Origin: Candidatus Dechloromonas phosphorivorans
GTDB taxonomy: Bacteria; Pseudomonadota; Gammaproteobacteria; Burkholderiales; Rhodocyclaceae
DNA: 61,510 nucleotides
NCBI GenBank assembly: GCA_016709495.1
Contig: JADJMS010000027.1
Location: 1-61,510, forward strand
Reading direction: 5' to 3'
Notes under the pieces: model-generated
The model's input: the letters and a program-made list of their open reading frames with translations, nothing else
Told to the model about the DNA's origin: nothing
The model's database searches: none
Position numbers and translations under genes: made by a program
Shown: positions 11,521 through 19,425 of the stretch, piece by piece
How the letters are laid out: each line of letters begins with the position of its first letter
Position numbering within the stretch: position 1 is the first letter of the stretch

Positions 11521-12612
11521 GTGACCGAGACCTTTTACGAAGTGCTGCGCCGCCAGGGAATTACCCGACGCAGTTTCATGAAATTTTGCAGCCTGACGGC
11601 GACATCGCTTGGCTTAGGAAGTGCTGCTGCGCCAACCATCGCTCATGCGCTGGAAACCAAGCCGCGGACGCCAGTGCTCTGGTTGCATGGCCTGGAATGC
11701 ACCTGCTGCTCGGAGTCCTTCATCCGCTCGGCCCACCCGCTGACCAAGGATGTCGTGCTCTCGATGCTCTCGCTCGATTACGACGATACGCTTATGGCCG
11801 CTGCAGGTCATCAAGCCGAGGCGATCCTCGACGAGGTCAAGAAGAAGTACAAGGGCAACTACATCGTTGCCGTTGAAGGTAATCCGCCGCTCAACGAAGA
11901 TGGCATGTTCTGCATTCAGGGCGGCCGCCCCTTTGTCGAGAAGTTGCGCGAAACCTGTGCCGATGCCAAGGCCATCATTTCCTGGGGGGCCTGTGCCTCC
12001 TACGGTTGCGTGCAGGCCGCCAAGCCGAATCCGACGCGCGCCACACCGGTGCAAAAAGTAATCACCGGCAAGCCGATCATCAACGTGCCGGGCTGCCCGC
12101 CGATTGCCGAGGTAATGACCGGTGTCGTCACTTACATGCTGACCTTCGACCGTATTCCCGAATTGGATCGTCAGGGTCGTCCAAAAATGTTCTACGGCCA
12201 GCGCATTCACGACAAGTGCTATCGCCGCGGTCACTTCGATGCCGGCCAGTTTGCTGAAGCCTGGGATGACGAGGGTTCGCGCAAGGGTTACTGCCTGTAC
12301 AAAATGGGCTGCAAGGGACCGACCACCTACAACGCCTGTTCGTCGATGCGCTGGAACGGCGGCGTGTCCTGGCCGGTGCAGTCCGGCCACGGCTGTATCG
12401 GTTGTTCCGAGGAGGGGTTCTGGGACAAGGGTAGCTTCTATGACCGGGTGACCGACATCAAGGCTTTTGGCGTCGAAGCCAATGCCGACACCGTCGGCAA
12501 GGCAGCTGCCGGCACCGTCGGTGCAGCGATCGCGGCACACGCTGCGGTAACCGCCTTGGCCCGCGCCCGCCAGAAGGCCGGCGAGACTGACGAACAAAAG
12601 GGAGAGAAATAA
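11521..12612 (+). CDS. hoxK: Uptake [NiFe]-hydrogenase small subunit, O2-tolerant type
   Basis: 363-residue FeS subunit that passes electrons from the NiFe site to membrane cytochrome b. A GTG start is used, preceded by a GGGGGA ribosome site. A Tat signal (TRRSFMKF, Arg16-Arg17) exports the folded heterodimer to the periplasm. The proximal-cluster motif ECTCC (Cys60, 62, 63) and GACASYGCVQAA (Cys158, 163) contain the two extra cysteines that mark the 4Fe-3S cluster of oxygen-tolerant group 1d enzymes. Cysteines for the medial and distal clusters are present around YKMGCKGPTTYNAC and GHGCIGCSEEGFW. The C-terminal tail is alanine-rich and may anchor it to the membrane. First gene after the sigma-54 promoter. 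Confidence 0.96.
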   Translation: MTETFYEVLRRQGITRRSFMKFCSLTATSLGLGSAAAPTIAHALETKPRTPVLWLHGLECTCCSESFIRSAHPLTKDVVLSMLSLDYDDTLMAAAGHQAEAILDEVKKKYKGNYIVAVEGNPPLNEDGMFCIQGGRPFVEKLRETCADAKAIISWGACASYGCVQAAKPNPTRATPVQKVITGKPIINVPGCPPIAEVMTGVVTYMLTFDRIPELDRQGRPKMFYGQRIHDKCYRRGHFDAGQFAEAWDDEGSRKGYCLYKMGCKGPTTYNACSSMRWNGGVSWPVQSGHGCIGCSEEGFWDKGSFYDRVTDIKAFGVEANADTVGKAAAGTVGAAIAAHAAVTALARARQKAGETDEQKGEK

Positions 12613-12613
12613 G

Positions 12614-14410
12614 ATGGCCTACGAAACTCAAGGCTTCAACGTCGATAATTCCGGCAAACGTGTCGTCGTTGACCCTGTTTGCCGCATCGAAGGCCATATG
12701 CGCGTCGAGGTCAATCTCGACAGCAACAATGTGATCCGCAACGCGGTATCGACCGGCACCATGTGGCGCGGTCTCGAAGTCATTCTCAAGGGCCGCAGTC
12801 CTCGTGATGCCTGGGCCTTCACCGAGCGCATCTGTGGTGTTTTGTACCGGCTTACCCATGCGCTGACCTCGGTGCGGGCGGTGGAGGACGCCCTGGGGAT
12901 CAAGATCCCGGAAAACGCCAACACCATCCGCAACCTGATGCAGTTGAATCTGTATGTGCACGATCATCTGGTGCACTTCTATCACCTGCACGCCCTGGAC
13001 TGGGTGGATGTGGTTTCGGCGCTGAAGGCCGACCCGAAAGCCACCTCGGCACTGGCCCAGAGCATTTCGTCCTGGCCGCTGTCGTCGCCGGGCTACTTCC
13101 GCGACATCCAGAACCGCCTCAAGAAATTTGTTGAATCCGGCCAGCTTGGCCCGTTCATGAATGGCTACTGGGGTAATCCGGCCTACAAGCTGCCGCCTGA
13201 AGCCAACCTGATGGCGGTTGCGCACTACCTCGAAGCACTCGATTTCCAGAAGGAAATCGTCAAGGTGCACACCATCTTCGGCGGCAAGAACCCGCATCCG
13301 AATTGGCTGGTTGGCGGCGTACCGTGTGCGATCAACCTCGAAGGGGTTGGCGCCGTCGGCGCGATCAACATGGAGCGCCTGAATCTGGTCAAGAGCATCA
13401 TCGACCGCTGCACCGAGTTTGTCGAACAAGTCTATGTACCTGACCTGCTCGCCATTGGCAGCTTCTACAAGGGCTGGGGCTACGGTGGCGGCCTGTCGTC
13501 AAAGAACATGCTCTCCTATGGCGACATCCCGCAAAAAGCCAACGATTACACCTCGGGCAACCTGCTCCTGCCACGCGGCGCCATCATCAACGGCAAGCTC
13601 GATGAAATCCACCCGGTCGACCTGAAAGACCCGGAACAGGTGCAGGAATTCGTCGCCCACTCCTGGTACAAATACCCGGATGAAACCAAGGGTCTGCATC
13701 CCTTTGACGGCATCACCGAACCTAATTTCGAACTGGGCAAGAACACCAAGGGTAGCAAGACCAACATCAAGGAAATCGACGAAGGCGGGAAGTATTCGTG
13801 GATCAAGGCCCCGCGCTGGCGTGGTCATGCCATGGAAGTCGGCTGCCTGCCACGCATGGTTCTGGGATATTTGCAGCCCAAGCAATACCCGGAAATCCAC
13901 GGCCTCGTCGAAGGTGCGTTGAAGAAGCTGGATGTGCCGGTTACTGCACTGTTCTCGACGCTGGGCCGTACCGCTGCACGCGGCCTTGAAACGGCATACT
14001 GCGTCAAGTTGCAGACTCAGCAGTTCGACAAGCTGATGGCCAACCTCAAAGCGGGTGATCTGAACACGGCCAACATCGAGAAGTGGGAGCCTTCAACCTG
14101 GCCGAAGGAAGCCAAGGGCGCCGGCTTTACCGAAGCGCCACGCGGTGCGCTTGGTCACTGGATCAAGATCAAGGACACCAGGATCGACAATTACCAGTGT
14201 GTTGTGCCGACGACCTGGAACGGTGGCCCGCGTGACCACAAAGGGCAGATCGGCGCTTTTGAAGCGGCGCTGATGAATACTCCGGTGGCCAAGGCGGATG
14301 AACCACTGGAGATCCTCCGCACACTGCATTCCTTCGACCCCTGTCTGGCCTGCTCGACGCATGTGATGAGCCCGGATGGACAGGAAATGACCACGGTAAA
14401 AGTCCGCTAA
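12614..14410 (+). CDS. hoxG: Uptake [NiFe]-hydrogenase large subunit with damaged L1 motif
   Basis: 598 residues, collinear with HoxG/HupL/HyaB. It carries the catalytic NiFe centre in the periplasmic heterodimer. The L2 motif DPCLACSTH is intact and followed by a 15-residue tail (VMSPDGQ..) that HoxM would remove after His. The L1 motif normally reads R-I-C-G-V-C-T-G-x-H; here it is RICGVLYRLTH (residues 72-82). Cys74 is kept, but the second nickel-bridging cysteine is Leu77 and one residue is added. The DNA is explained by an extra T in the run at 12840-12843 plus an extra TT at 12851-12853, net +3, so the frame is kept. If real, the enzyme is inactive. ATG with a GGAGAG ribosome site follows hoxK by 1 bp. 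Confidence 0.94.
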   Translation: MAYETQGFNVDNSGKRVVVDPVCRIEGHMRVEVNLDSNNVIRNAVSTGTMWRGLEVILKGRSPRDAWAFTERICGVLYRLTHALTSVRAVEDALGIKIPENANTIRNLMQLNLYVHDHLVHFYHLHALDWVDVVSALKADPKATSALAQSISSWPLSSPGYFRDIQNRLKKFVESGQLGPFMNGYWGNPAYKLPPEANLMAVAHYLEALDFQKEIVKVHTIFGGKNPHPNWLVGGVPCAINLEGVGAVGAINMERLNLVKSIIDRCTEFVEQVYVPDLLAIGSFYKGWGYGGGLSSKNMLSYGDIPQKANDYTSGNLLLPRGAIINGKLDEIHPVDLKDPEQVQEFVAHSWYKYPDETKGLHPFDGITEPNFELGKNTKGSKTNIKEIDEGGKYSWIKAPRWRGHAMEVGCLPRMVLGYLQPKQYPEIHGLVEGALKKLDVPVTALFSTLGRTAARGLETAYCVKLQTQQFDKLMANLKAGDLNTANIEKWEPSTWPKEAKGAGFTEAPRGALGHWIKIKDTRIDNYQCVVPTTWNGGPRDHKGQIGAFEAALMNTPVAKADEPLEILRTLHSFDPCLACSTHVMSPDGQEMTTVKVR

Positions 14411-14447
14411 GGAGAGTGGTATGACCCCCTCGCTCACTATGTTCGCT

Positions 14448-14482
14448 GCCCCCCAAGGGGGCGCTGCCTCCTTCGGGGCGGC
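14448..14482. repeat. REP-like GC palindromes between hoxG and hoxZ
   Basis: Two neighbouring hairpin-forming units, GCCCCCCAAGGGGGC (14448-14462) and GCCTCCTTCGGGGCGGC (14466-14482). They resemble short intergenic palindromes common in betaproteobacterial genomes. They lie between hoxG and hoxZ just before the AGGAGG of hoxZ and could stabilise or attenuate the operon message. Confidence 0.6.
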
Positions 14483-14500
14483 CCGTCAGGAGGCTTAATC

Positions 14501-15205
14501 ATGCTCTCTCAACAGGACATGCTGGAGGCCGAACGGCACGGTAAACAAGTCCGTTCGATCTATGTCTATGAAGCACCGGTCAGGCTGTGGCACTGGATTA
14601 ACGCATTGGCCATGGTGACGCTGGCGGTTACCGGTTATTTCATCGGCAAACCCTTGCCGACGATGCCCGGTGAAGCTTCTGACAACTTTTTGCTGGGTTA
14701 CATTCGTTTCGCCCATTTCGCGGCGGCCTATATCTTTGCCATTGGCTTGCTCGGCCGGATTTACTGGGCTTTCGTCGGCAATCATCACGCCAAGCAGATT
14801 TTCAAGCTGCCGATCACCAATGCACAGTGGTGGAGTGAGGTGTTCTTCGAGCTACGCTGGTATCTGTTTCTCGAAAAGACGCCGAAGAAGTATGTCGGTC
14901 ACAACCCGATGGCCCAGTTGATGATGTTCTTCTTCTTCACCGTACTCGCGGTTGGCATGGTCTTTACCGGCTTCGCGCTGTATAGCGAAGGCGCTGGCTT
15001 GGGTAGTTGGCAGGATTCATTGTTCGGCTGGGTCATTCCGGCGCTCGGTGGTTCGATGCAGGTGCATAACCTGCACCGCTTGGGCATGTGGATCATGATG
15101 ACCTTTGCCTTGGTTCATGTCTATGCCGCGATCCGCGAGGACATCATGAGCCGGCAGTCGCTGATCTCGACGATGATTTCCGGTTGGCGGATGTTCAAGG
15201 ATTAA
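14501..15205 (+). CDS. hoxZ: Hydrogenase cytochrome b subunit
   Basis: 234-residue di-haem cytochrome b that anchors HoxKG and transfers electrons to the quinone pool. Four membrane helices are visible (about residues 30-52, 68-90, 140-162 and 190-212). Histidines in RLWHWINA, RFAHFAAAY and VHNLHRLGMWIMMTFALVHVYAA fit the haem ligands of the HyaC/HoxZ family. The start is supported by AGGAGG about 9 bases upstream. It follows hoxG across a REP-like hairpin and is followed by a terminator-like hairpin. Confidence 0.94.
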   Translation: MLSQQDMLEAERHGKQVRSIYVYEAPVRLWHWINALAMVTLAVTGYFIGKPLPTMPGEASDNFLLGYIRFAHFAAAYIFAIGLLGRIYWAFVGNHHAKQIFKLPITNAQWWSEVFFELRWYLFLEKTPKKYVGHNPMAQLMMFFFFTVLAVGMVFTGFALYSEGAGLGSWQDSLFGWVIPALGGSMQVHNLHRLGMWIMMTFALVHVYAAIREDIMSRQSLISTMISGWRMFKD

Positions 15206-15221
15206 CGATTGCTTTGCGTTG

Positions 15222-15259
15222 GCCCCGGTGCGCATAAACCTGCGCCCGGGGCATTTTTT
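15222..15259 (+). terminator. Rho-independent terminator/attenuator after hoxZ
   Basis: GCCCCGGTGCGC (15222-15233) pairs with GCGCCCGGGGC (15242-15252) with one bulge, followed by a T6 run at 15254-15259. It lies between hoxZ and hoxM and would lower transcription of maturation genes relative to hoxKGZ. Confidence 0.7.
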
Positions 15260-15271
15260 CAGGTGGCGATA

Positions 15272-15886
15272 ATGAATTCCAAACGCATTCTGGTGTTGGG
15301 TATTGGCAATATTCTTTGGGCTGATGAGGGTTTCGGTGTGCGTTGTGTCGAGGCGCTCAACGCCAACTGGGAGTTTCCGCCGCAGGTGGAGTTGATGGAT
15401 GGCGGTACGCAGGGCCTTTACCTGCTGCCCTATGTGCAGGAGGCTGATTGCCTGCTGGTTTTTGATGCGGTCGATTATTCCGATCCACCAGGAACATTGC
15501 GTGAAGTGGTAGGTGATCAGGTGCCGCGCTTCATGGGCGTCAAAAAAATGAGTCTGCATCAGACCGGCTTTCAGGAGGTGCTGATGGCGGCCGAACTGAC
15601 CGGCAAACTGCCGGCCGAACTGGTCCTGATCGGCGTCCAGCCGGAAGAGCTGGAAGATTACGGTGGCAGTTTGCGCGATGTGGTCAAGGCGCAAATGCCG
15701 GCGGCGCTCGAACTCGCCTTTGCCTGGCTGGCGCGCTGGGGAGCAACACCGGTGGCGCGAACCGCGGGTGCCGAGCGCATCAATGACTCGGCATTGGCCA
15801 TGGATGTTTATGAAGGTGAGCGCCCGCCGGCCAATCAGGCTTATCGCCTGGGTGATGCGCGCTTCCTCAATATGGAAAACAATTGA
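15272..15886 (+). CDS. hoxM: Hydrogenase maturation endopeptidase
   Basis: 204-residue HyaD/HoxM family protease that removes the C-terminal tail of HoxG after nickel insertion. The start at 15272 (MNSKRILVLGIGN) has an AGGTGG ribosome site; an upstream in-frame GTG at 15209 would read through the terminator hairpin and is rejected. Family motifs are GIGNILWADEGFGV (Glu ligand), FDAVDYSDPPG (Asp ligand) and MSLHQTGFQEVL (His ligand) for the nickel-recognition site. Confidence 0.94.
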   Translation: MNSKRILVLGIGNILWADEGFGVRCVEALNANWEFPPQVELMDGGTQGLYLLPYVQEADCLLVFDAVDYSDPPGTLREVVGDQVPRFMGVKKMSLHQTGFQEVLMAAELTGKLPAELVLIGVQPEELEDYGGSLRDVVKAQMPAALELAFAWLARWGATPVARTAGAERINDSALAMDVYEGERPPANQAYRLGDARFLNMENN

Positions 15887-15887
15887 G

Positions 15888-16190
15888 ATGTGTCTCGGCA
15901 TTCCCGTTCAGGTACTTGAGTGTGGCGAGTTCTTTGCCCGCTGCCAGGGACGCCATGAAGAACTGCGCATTGACCTCAGTCTGGTTGGTCAGCAGCCGGT
16001 CGGTACCTGGTTGCTGTGTTTTCTCGATGCGGCGCGTGAAGTCATTCCGGCGGAACGTGCTTTTGCCATCAATGCTGCACTCGCTGCACTGGAAGCGGTC
16101 GGTAGCGGTGAAACCAATTTTGACGCCTTCTTCGCTGATCTCAATCGCGAACCCCAATTGCCAGAATTTCTACGGACAGCAAAACCATGA
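15888..16190 (+). CDS. hoxL: HypC-family chaperone for the uptake hydrogenase
   Basis: 100-residue HypC/HupF-like protein starting MCLGIPVQVLEC, with the essential Cys2 that carries the Fe(CN)2CO intermediate. It is longer than HypC at the C-terminus, as HoxL/HupF proteins are. It is known to act with HoxV in delivering the iron group to HoxG under oxygen. The start ATG follows the hoxM stop by 1 bp and the stop overlaps hoxO. Confidence 0.92.
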   Translation: MCLGIPVQVLECGEFFARCQGRHEELRIDLSLVGQQPVGTWLLCFLDAAREVIPAERAFAINAALAALEAVGSGETNFDAFFADLNREPQLPEFLRTAKP

Positions 16191-16645
16191 CGATGACCCT
16201 GATGAGTGGCCCGACCGCGCTGGATCGGCTGGAAACAGCGATAGGCCGGATGATAAAAAAACATAGCTTTTTGCTTGTTGACCGTAACGGTTCGGATTTT
16301 CCGGCTGGTATGTCCGCTCTGTTGCTGACAGACGACCCGCAACGCAATCTGGAAGTGCTCGATGCCTGCGTGATTCTGCCCGAGGCACTGAAGTCGCTCG
16401 GTGAACACGTGTCTTGCTGGGTGGCTGACCACGAAGTAAGCGTGCCGTTGATGAAGCAATATGGCGTGGCGCGTGCGCCGGCTGTTGTTTTTCTACGCGA
16501 TGGCCAGTTTGTCGGCATGCTTAATGGCATCCGCGACTGGAGCGAGTACCAGAATGAAGTGACTCGCCTGCTGAACGGGCCGGCGCAACCCAAACCAATC
16601 GGCATTCCGGTACGTGCTGAAACCAATCAGGGAGCTTGTGCATGA
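16187..16645 (+). CDS. hoxO: Hydrogenase assembly chaperone (HyaE/HupG family)
   Basis: 152 residues with a thioredoxin-like fold but no CxxC. VPLMKQYGVARAPAVVFLRDGQFVG is the family signature. HoxO/HyaE proteins bind the Tat signal and precursor of the small subunit until assembly is complete. It overlaps hoxL (ATGA) and hoxQ by 4 bp. It contains an exact copy of the GTTGACCGTAAC 12-mer at 16277-16288. Confidence 0.92.
   Translation: MTMTLMSGPTALDRLETAIGRMIKKHSFLLVDRNGSDFPAGMSALLLTDDPQRNLEVLDACVILPEALKSLGEHVSCWVADHEVSVPLMKQYGVARAPAVVFLRDGQFVGMLNGIRDWSEYQNEVTRLLNGPAQPKPIGIPVRAETNQGACA
16277..16288 (+). repeat. Exact copy of the 12-mer GTTGACCGTAAC (in hoxO)
   Basis: Read in frame as Val-Asp-Arg-Asn in the N-terminal part of HoxO, which is not a conserved family motif. 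Confidence 0.75.
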
Positions 16646-17505
16646 ACCCGTCGACGATGCGTCCTTTTCCGATTTCTGTCGTCACCATGGGCCCCGGCTC
16701 GCAGGGTGACGATGCCCCAGAATATCTCGCCATGCCGCAAGGGATGGAAACTTTCTCGCAGCCCCGTCTGCCAGAAAACGCCGCGCCCGACATGGTGGCG
16801 CATGCCGCCAATCTGCTTGGCGATTATCTCGACTCGGCCAGGCGCGCCGGCTTTGCCGGTGGTGCTCAGCTCGACTTGCTCAACCTGGAAATGCCACTGC
16901 GCGACGTAATCAATCAGTCGCTGGGTTTCGGCGAAGTGAGCGCCTTTACCACGGCGCCCGAGCATTGGCGGGTACAGGAAACGGCTTTTGCCGGTTTGTG
17001 GCGGGTGCTCAAACTGGCTGAGGATGGTCGCATGCAGATTGATCGCCTGGAAACCGGGGCGATTCCTGCCGCCTTGACCGAAACCATGCTGCGCATGGCG
17101 AGCAGCGATCTGGCGGCGCCGGATTACCCGCCGGGTACCATGAACGCACCGGCGCTGGTCGAGGAATTGCGCTTGCAAGCGGCCTCATGGAAAGCCGGCG
17201 ATGCGGCGCACATCATCAATCTGACCCTGTTGCCGGTCAGCGATGCCGATCTCGATACGCTCTATAACTGGCTGGGCCACCGCGAAGTCTCTATCCTTTC
17301 ACGCGGTTACGGCAATTGCCGGATCACCAGCACGCGCCTCAAGAACGTCTGGTGGGTGCAGTATTTCAACAGTATGGATACGCTGATCCTGAATTCCATC
17401 GAGGTGGTTGGCATGCCCGAAGTGGCGCTGGCCTCAGCGGAGGATCTCGATGATTCAGTCGAGCGCCTGCGCGAGTATCTCGACATGATGCTCGACCCGC
17501 TTTAG
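16642..17505 (+). CDS. hoxQ: Hydrogenase assembly protein (HyaF/HupH family)
   Basis: 287 residues from the ATG at 16642, which overlaps the hoxO stop (ATGA); an in-frame GTG two codons upstream is possible. The whole HupH/HyaF domain is present, including ISVVTMGPGSQ near the start and the C-terminal LSRGYGNCRITSTRLKNVWWVQYFNSMDTLILNSIEV. HoxQ acts with HoxO in small-subunit maturation and FeS cluster protection under air. Confidence 0.93.
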   Translation: MNPSTMRPFPISVVTMGPGSQGDDAPEYLAMPQGMETFSQPRLPENAAPDMVAHAANLLGDYLDSARRAGFAGGAQLDLLNLEMPLRDVINQSLGFGEVSAFTTAPEHWRVQETAFAGLWRVLKLAEDGRMQIDRLETGAIPAALTETMLRMASSDLAAPDYPPGTMNAPALVEELRLQAASWKAGDAAHIINLTLLPVSDADLDTLYNWLGHREVSILSRGYGNCRITSTRLKNVWWVQYFNSMDTLILNSIEVVGMPEVALASAEDLDDSVERLREYLDMMLDPL

Positions 17506-17514
17506 TCTGAGGCC

Positions 17515-17715
17515 ATGCGTTTCGAAGGCTCCTTTCTCAACGTCAAGCCGGAAGATCGGCTGGAGTGCGGCATCTGCTGGTGGGTTTATGACCCGGCGAG
17601 CGGTGATGACGTACGTGGCATTCCCGGCGGTACTGCATTCGCCAGTTTGCCGGATGACTGGTGCTGTCCGGGCTGTGATGCGCCGAAACACAAATTTATG
17701 GTGTTGAGCGAGTGA
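17515..17715 (+). CDS. hoxR: Rubredoxin-type maturation protein
   Basis: 66-residue rubredoxin with CGIC (near residue 18) and CPGC (near residue 50) coordinating one iron. HoxR/HupI rubredoxins are needed for making the O2-tolerant proximal 4Fe-3S cluster and are typical of aerobic hydrogenase operons. The stop overlaps the next gene by 4 bp (GTGA). Confidence 0.94.
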   Translation: MRFEGSFLNVKPEDRLECGICWWVYDPASGDDVRGIPGGTAFASLPDDWCCPGCDAPKHKFMVLSE

Positions 17716-18185
17716 AGATTTGGGCGCTTGATCCCTCATCCGGGCTGGCTGAGGTTTTTGGCGACATCGCCCGAACGCGGATGGCGGATGTGCCGATCTG
17801 CAATGCCCATCTGCAGGTCGAGGCCATCGGTTTCCAACTGACGCCAGCGGGCCATTGGGCCGGCGTCATGATTACGCCTTGGGCGATCAACCTGCTTTGT
17901 CTGCCGGGGCAGGAAACTGGTTGGCCGCAAGCGCCGGCTTGCAGCAAGCATGACTGGCAGTTTGCCTCCGGTCTTTACGAATTTACCGTGGCCGAGGAAG
18001 AGCGCCTCGGCACCTACCATCTTTGCTCGCTGTTCTCGCCGGCCCTGGAATTCGCAACCCACGAACAGGCACGCCTGACGGCCCTGGCCATTGCCCATGC
18101 CCTGCATGCCGAACCGATTGCACCGCTGCCGGTTGCGCCACCTGCAACCGCTAGCCGGCGCTCATTTCTGGGGCTGCGCAGTTGA
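17712..18185 (+). CDS. hoxT: Hydrogenase chaperone, HybE/HupJ family (HoxT)
   Basis: 157 residues from a GTG start coupled to the hoxR stop. HybE-fold markers are GVMITPWAINLLCLPG and YHLCSLFSPALEFATHEQARLTALAIAHAL. Family members are small-subunit Tat-precursor chaperones. The C-terminus ends in a twin-arginine-like SRRSFLGLRS after a Pro/Ala linker, resembling the Tat motif of its client. A second HybE-family gene lies at 22772-23290 in the same cluster. Confidence 0.88.
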   Translation: MKIWALDPSSGLAEVFGDIARTRMADVPICNAHLQVEAIGFQLTPAGHWAGVMITPWAINLLCLPGQETGWPQAPACSKHDWQFASGLYEFTVAEEERLGTYHLCSLFSPALEFATHEQARLTALAIAHALHAEPIAPLPVAPPATASRRSFLGLRS

Positions 18186-19081
18186 ACTCTGCCGGGTTGT
18201 TGTCCGTGCATGCCCTGCTGCAGAATGGCCAGTGCACTGAATTGGCGGTGCGCCTCAAGCGCCCGCCCGTGACGCAACTTTTTTTCGGGCAGGTGCCGGA
18301 GGCGGTGGTCAAGGCGGTTCCGTATCTTTATACCCTGTGCGCCCAAGCGCAGCGTGCGGCGGCGCAGGCGGCTTGTGCTGCCGCCTTGGGCGAGCCACGG
18401 CGGGCGGTGGATGACACCGCCCTGTGGGTGGAAATGCTGCACGAAGACTTCTGGCGGCTGCTGCTCGACTGGCCGAAAGCGCTCGACCTGGAGCCGGCGC
18501 AGGATGCCTTCATTGCCTGGCGTGCGCTGCGTCTGGGCGAGGATTGCCTGGCGGCAACGCAAAAGTTGTGGCGAGAAACGCTGCATGAACTTGCAGAAAA
18601 ATGCCTGAAAAAACTGGTCGACCGCGACAGTCTGGTACCGCATGTGGCGATACCCTTGAATGCTGAAACCTGGCTGGCTTACTGGCAGGGACGTAGTGAT
18701 CAGGTGCCGCGCGGCGAGTCGCCGCTGTCGGTCAAGATCGCCTACCGCGCCCGGCTGGCTGAAGTCGCGGCAGCGATCAAGGCGTTGGCCAGCGCTACGC
18801 CATTCCCGATTGCGGCAGCGGGGTGCGATGGCTGGGGCATCGGGCAAAGTGCCACAGCGCGTGGGGTACTGACCCATGCTGTGCATGTCGTCGACGGGCT
18901 GGTGGCACGCTATCGTGTCTGGGCACCGACCGATCTGCATTTTGCTGATGACTCGGCGTTGACAGCGCTGCTTGCCGGGCGCGAGTTTTTGTCGAAAAAT
19001 GAAGCGCTTGAGGCGCTTGATCAGGCTATTCTTGCGCTTGACCCCTGCCTGCCCTATAGCGTGGAATTGAACGATGCATGA
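18182..19081 (+). CDS. hoxV: Hydrogenase large-subunit-like scaffold
   Basis: 299 residues, HupK/HoxV family. It uses a TTG start overlapping the hoxT stop. The C-terminal region resembles the catalytic-subunit scaffold with an LDPCLPYSVEL remnant in place of the L2 DPCxxC motif, and it contains ARGVLTHAVHVVDGLVARYRVWAPTDLHF. HoxV is thought to hold the Fe(CN)2CO group with HoxL before transfer to HoxG. It overlaps hypA by 8 bp. Confidence 0.9.
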   Translation: MNSAGLLSVHALLQNGQCTELAVRLKRPPVTQLFFGQVPEAVVKAVPYLYTLCAQAQRAAAQAACAAALGEPRRAVDDTALWVEMLHEDFWRLLLDWPKALDLEPAQDAFIAWRALRLGEDCLAATQKLWRETLHELAEKCLKKLVDRDSLVPHVAIPLNAETWLAYWQGRSDQVPRGESPLSVKIAYRARLAEVAAAIKALASATPFPIAAAGCDGWGIGQSATARGVLTHAVHVVDGLVARYRVWAPTDLHFADDSALTALLAGREFLSKNEALEALDQAILALDPCLPYSVELNDA

Positions 19082-19415
19082 AATGTCTCTCGCCGAAGGT
19101 ATCTTGCAGCTGGTGAGCGAGACAGCAAACCGTGAGGCGGCGACCCGGGTCAAAACTGTGGTGCTGGAAATCGGCAAGCTGTCGTCGGTCGAGCCGGAGG
19201 CGTTGAAGTTCTGCTTTGATGTGGTCACCCATGGCAGTATTGCGCAGGGGGCGGCGTTGGAAATTGTTGCGGTGCCGGGCGAAGGTTGGTGCATGCCGTG
19301 CGGGGAAACCGTGGCGATGGAAGAGCTTTACGGTGCCTGCCCGAAGTGTGGCAGCCATCAGGTGCAAACGACGGGTGGTAGTGAAATGCGCGTCAAAGAA
19401 ATCGAAATCGAATAG
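19074..19415 (+). CDS. hypA: Hydrogenase nickel incorporation protein HypA
   Basis: 113 residues starting MHEMSLAEGILQ, with the N-terminal His2-Glu3 nickel site. Two zinc-binding CxxC pairs (CMPCG and CPKCG) lie in the C-terminal half. HypA carries nickel and docks with HypB and the large-subunit precursor. Confidence 0.96.
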   Translation: MHEMSLAEGILQLVSETANREAATRVKTVVLEIGKLSSVEPEALKFCFDVVTHGSIAQGAALEIVAVPGEGWCMPCGETVAMEELYGACPKCGSHQVQTTGGSEMRVKEIEIE

Positions 19416-19425
19416 GAGTCAGGCG

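Noticed and set aside
11614..12597. Long minus-strand open frame opposite hoxK
   Set aside because: It is an antisense shadow of a high-GC gene whose protein family is certain on the plus strand.
12458..13429. Long minus-strand open frame opposite hoxG
   Set aside because: Shadow frame; the plus-strand product is a clear hydrogenase large subunit.
15209..15271. Upstream GTG start for hoxM
   Set aside because: It would place the terminator hairpin inside the coding region and add residues unlike the family; the ATG at 15272 has a good ribosome site.
18014..19294. 426-residue minus-strand frame opposite hoxT-hoxV-hypA
   Set aside because: It crosses three well-supported overlapping genes and shows low-complexity Arg/Gln-rich sequence typical of shadows.
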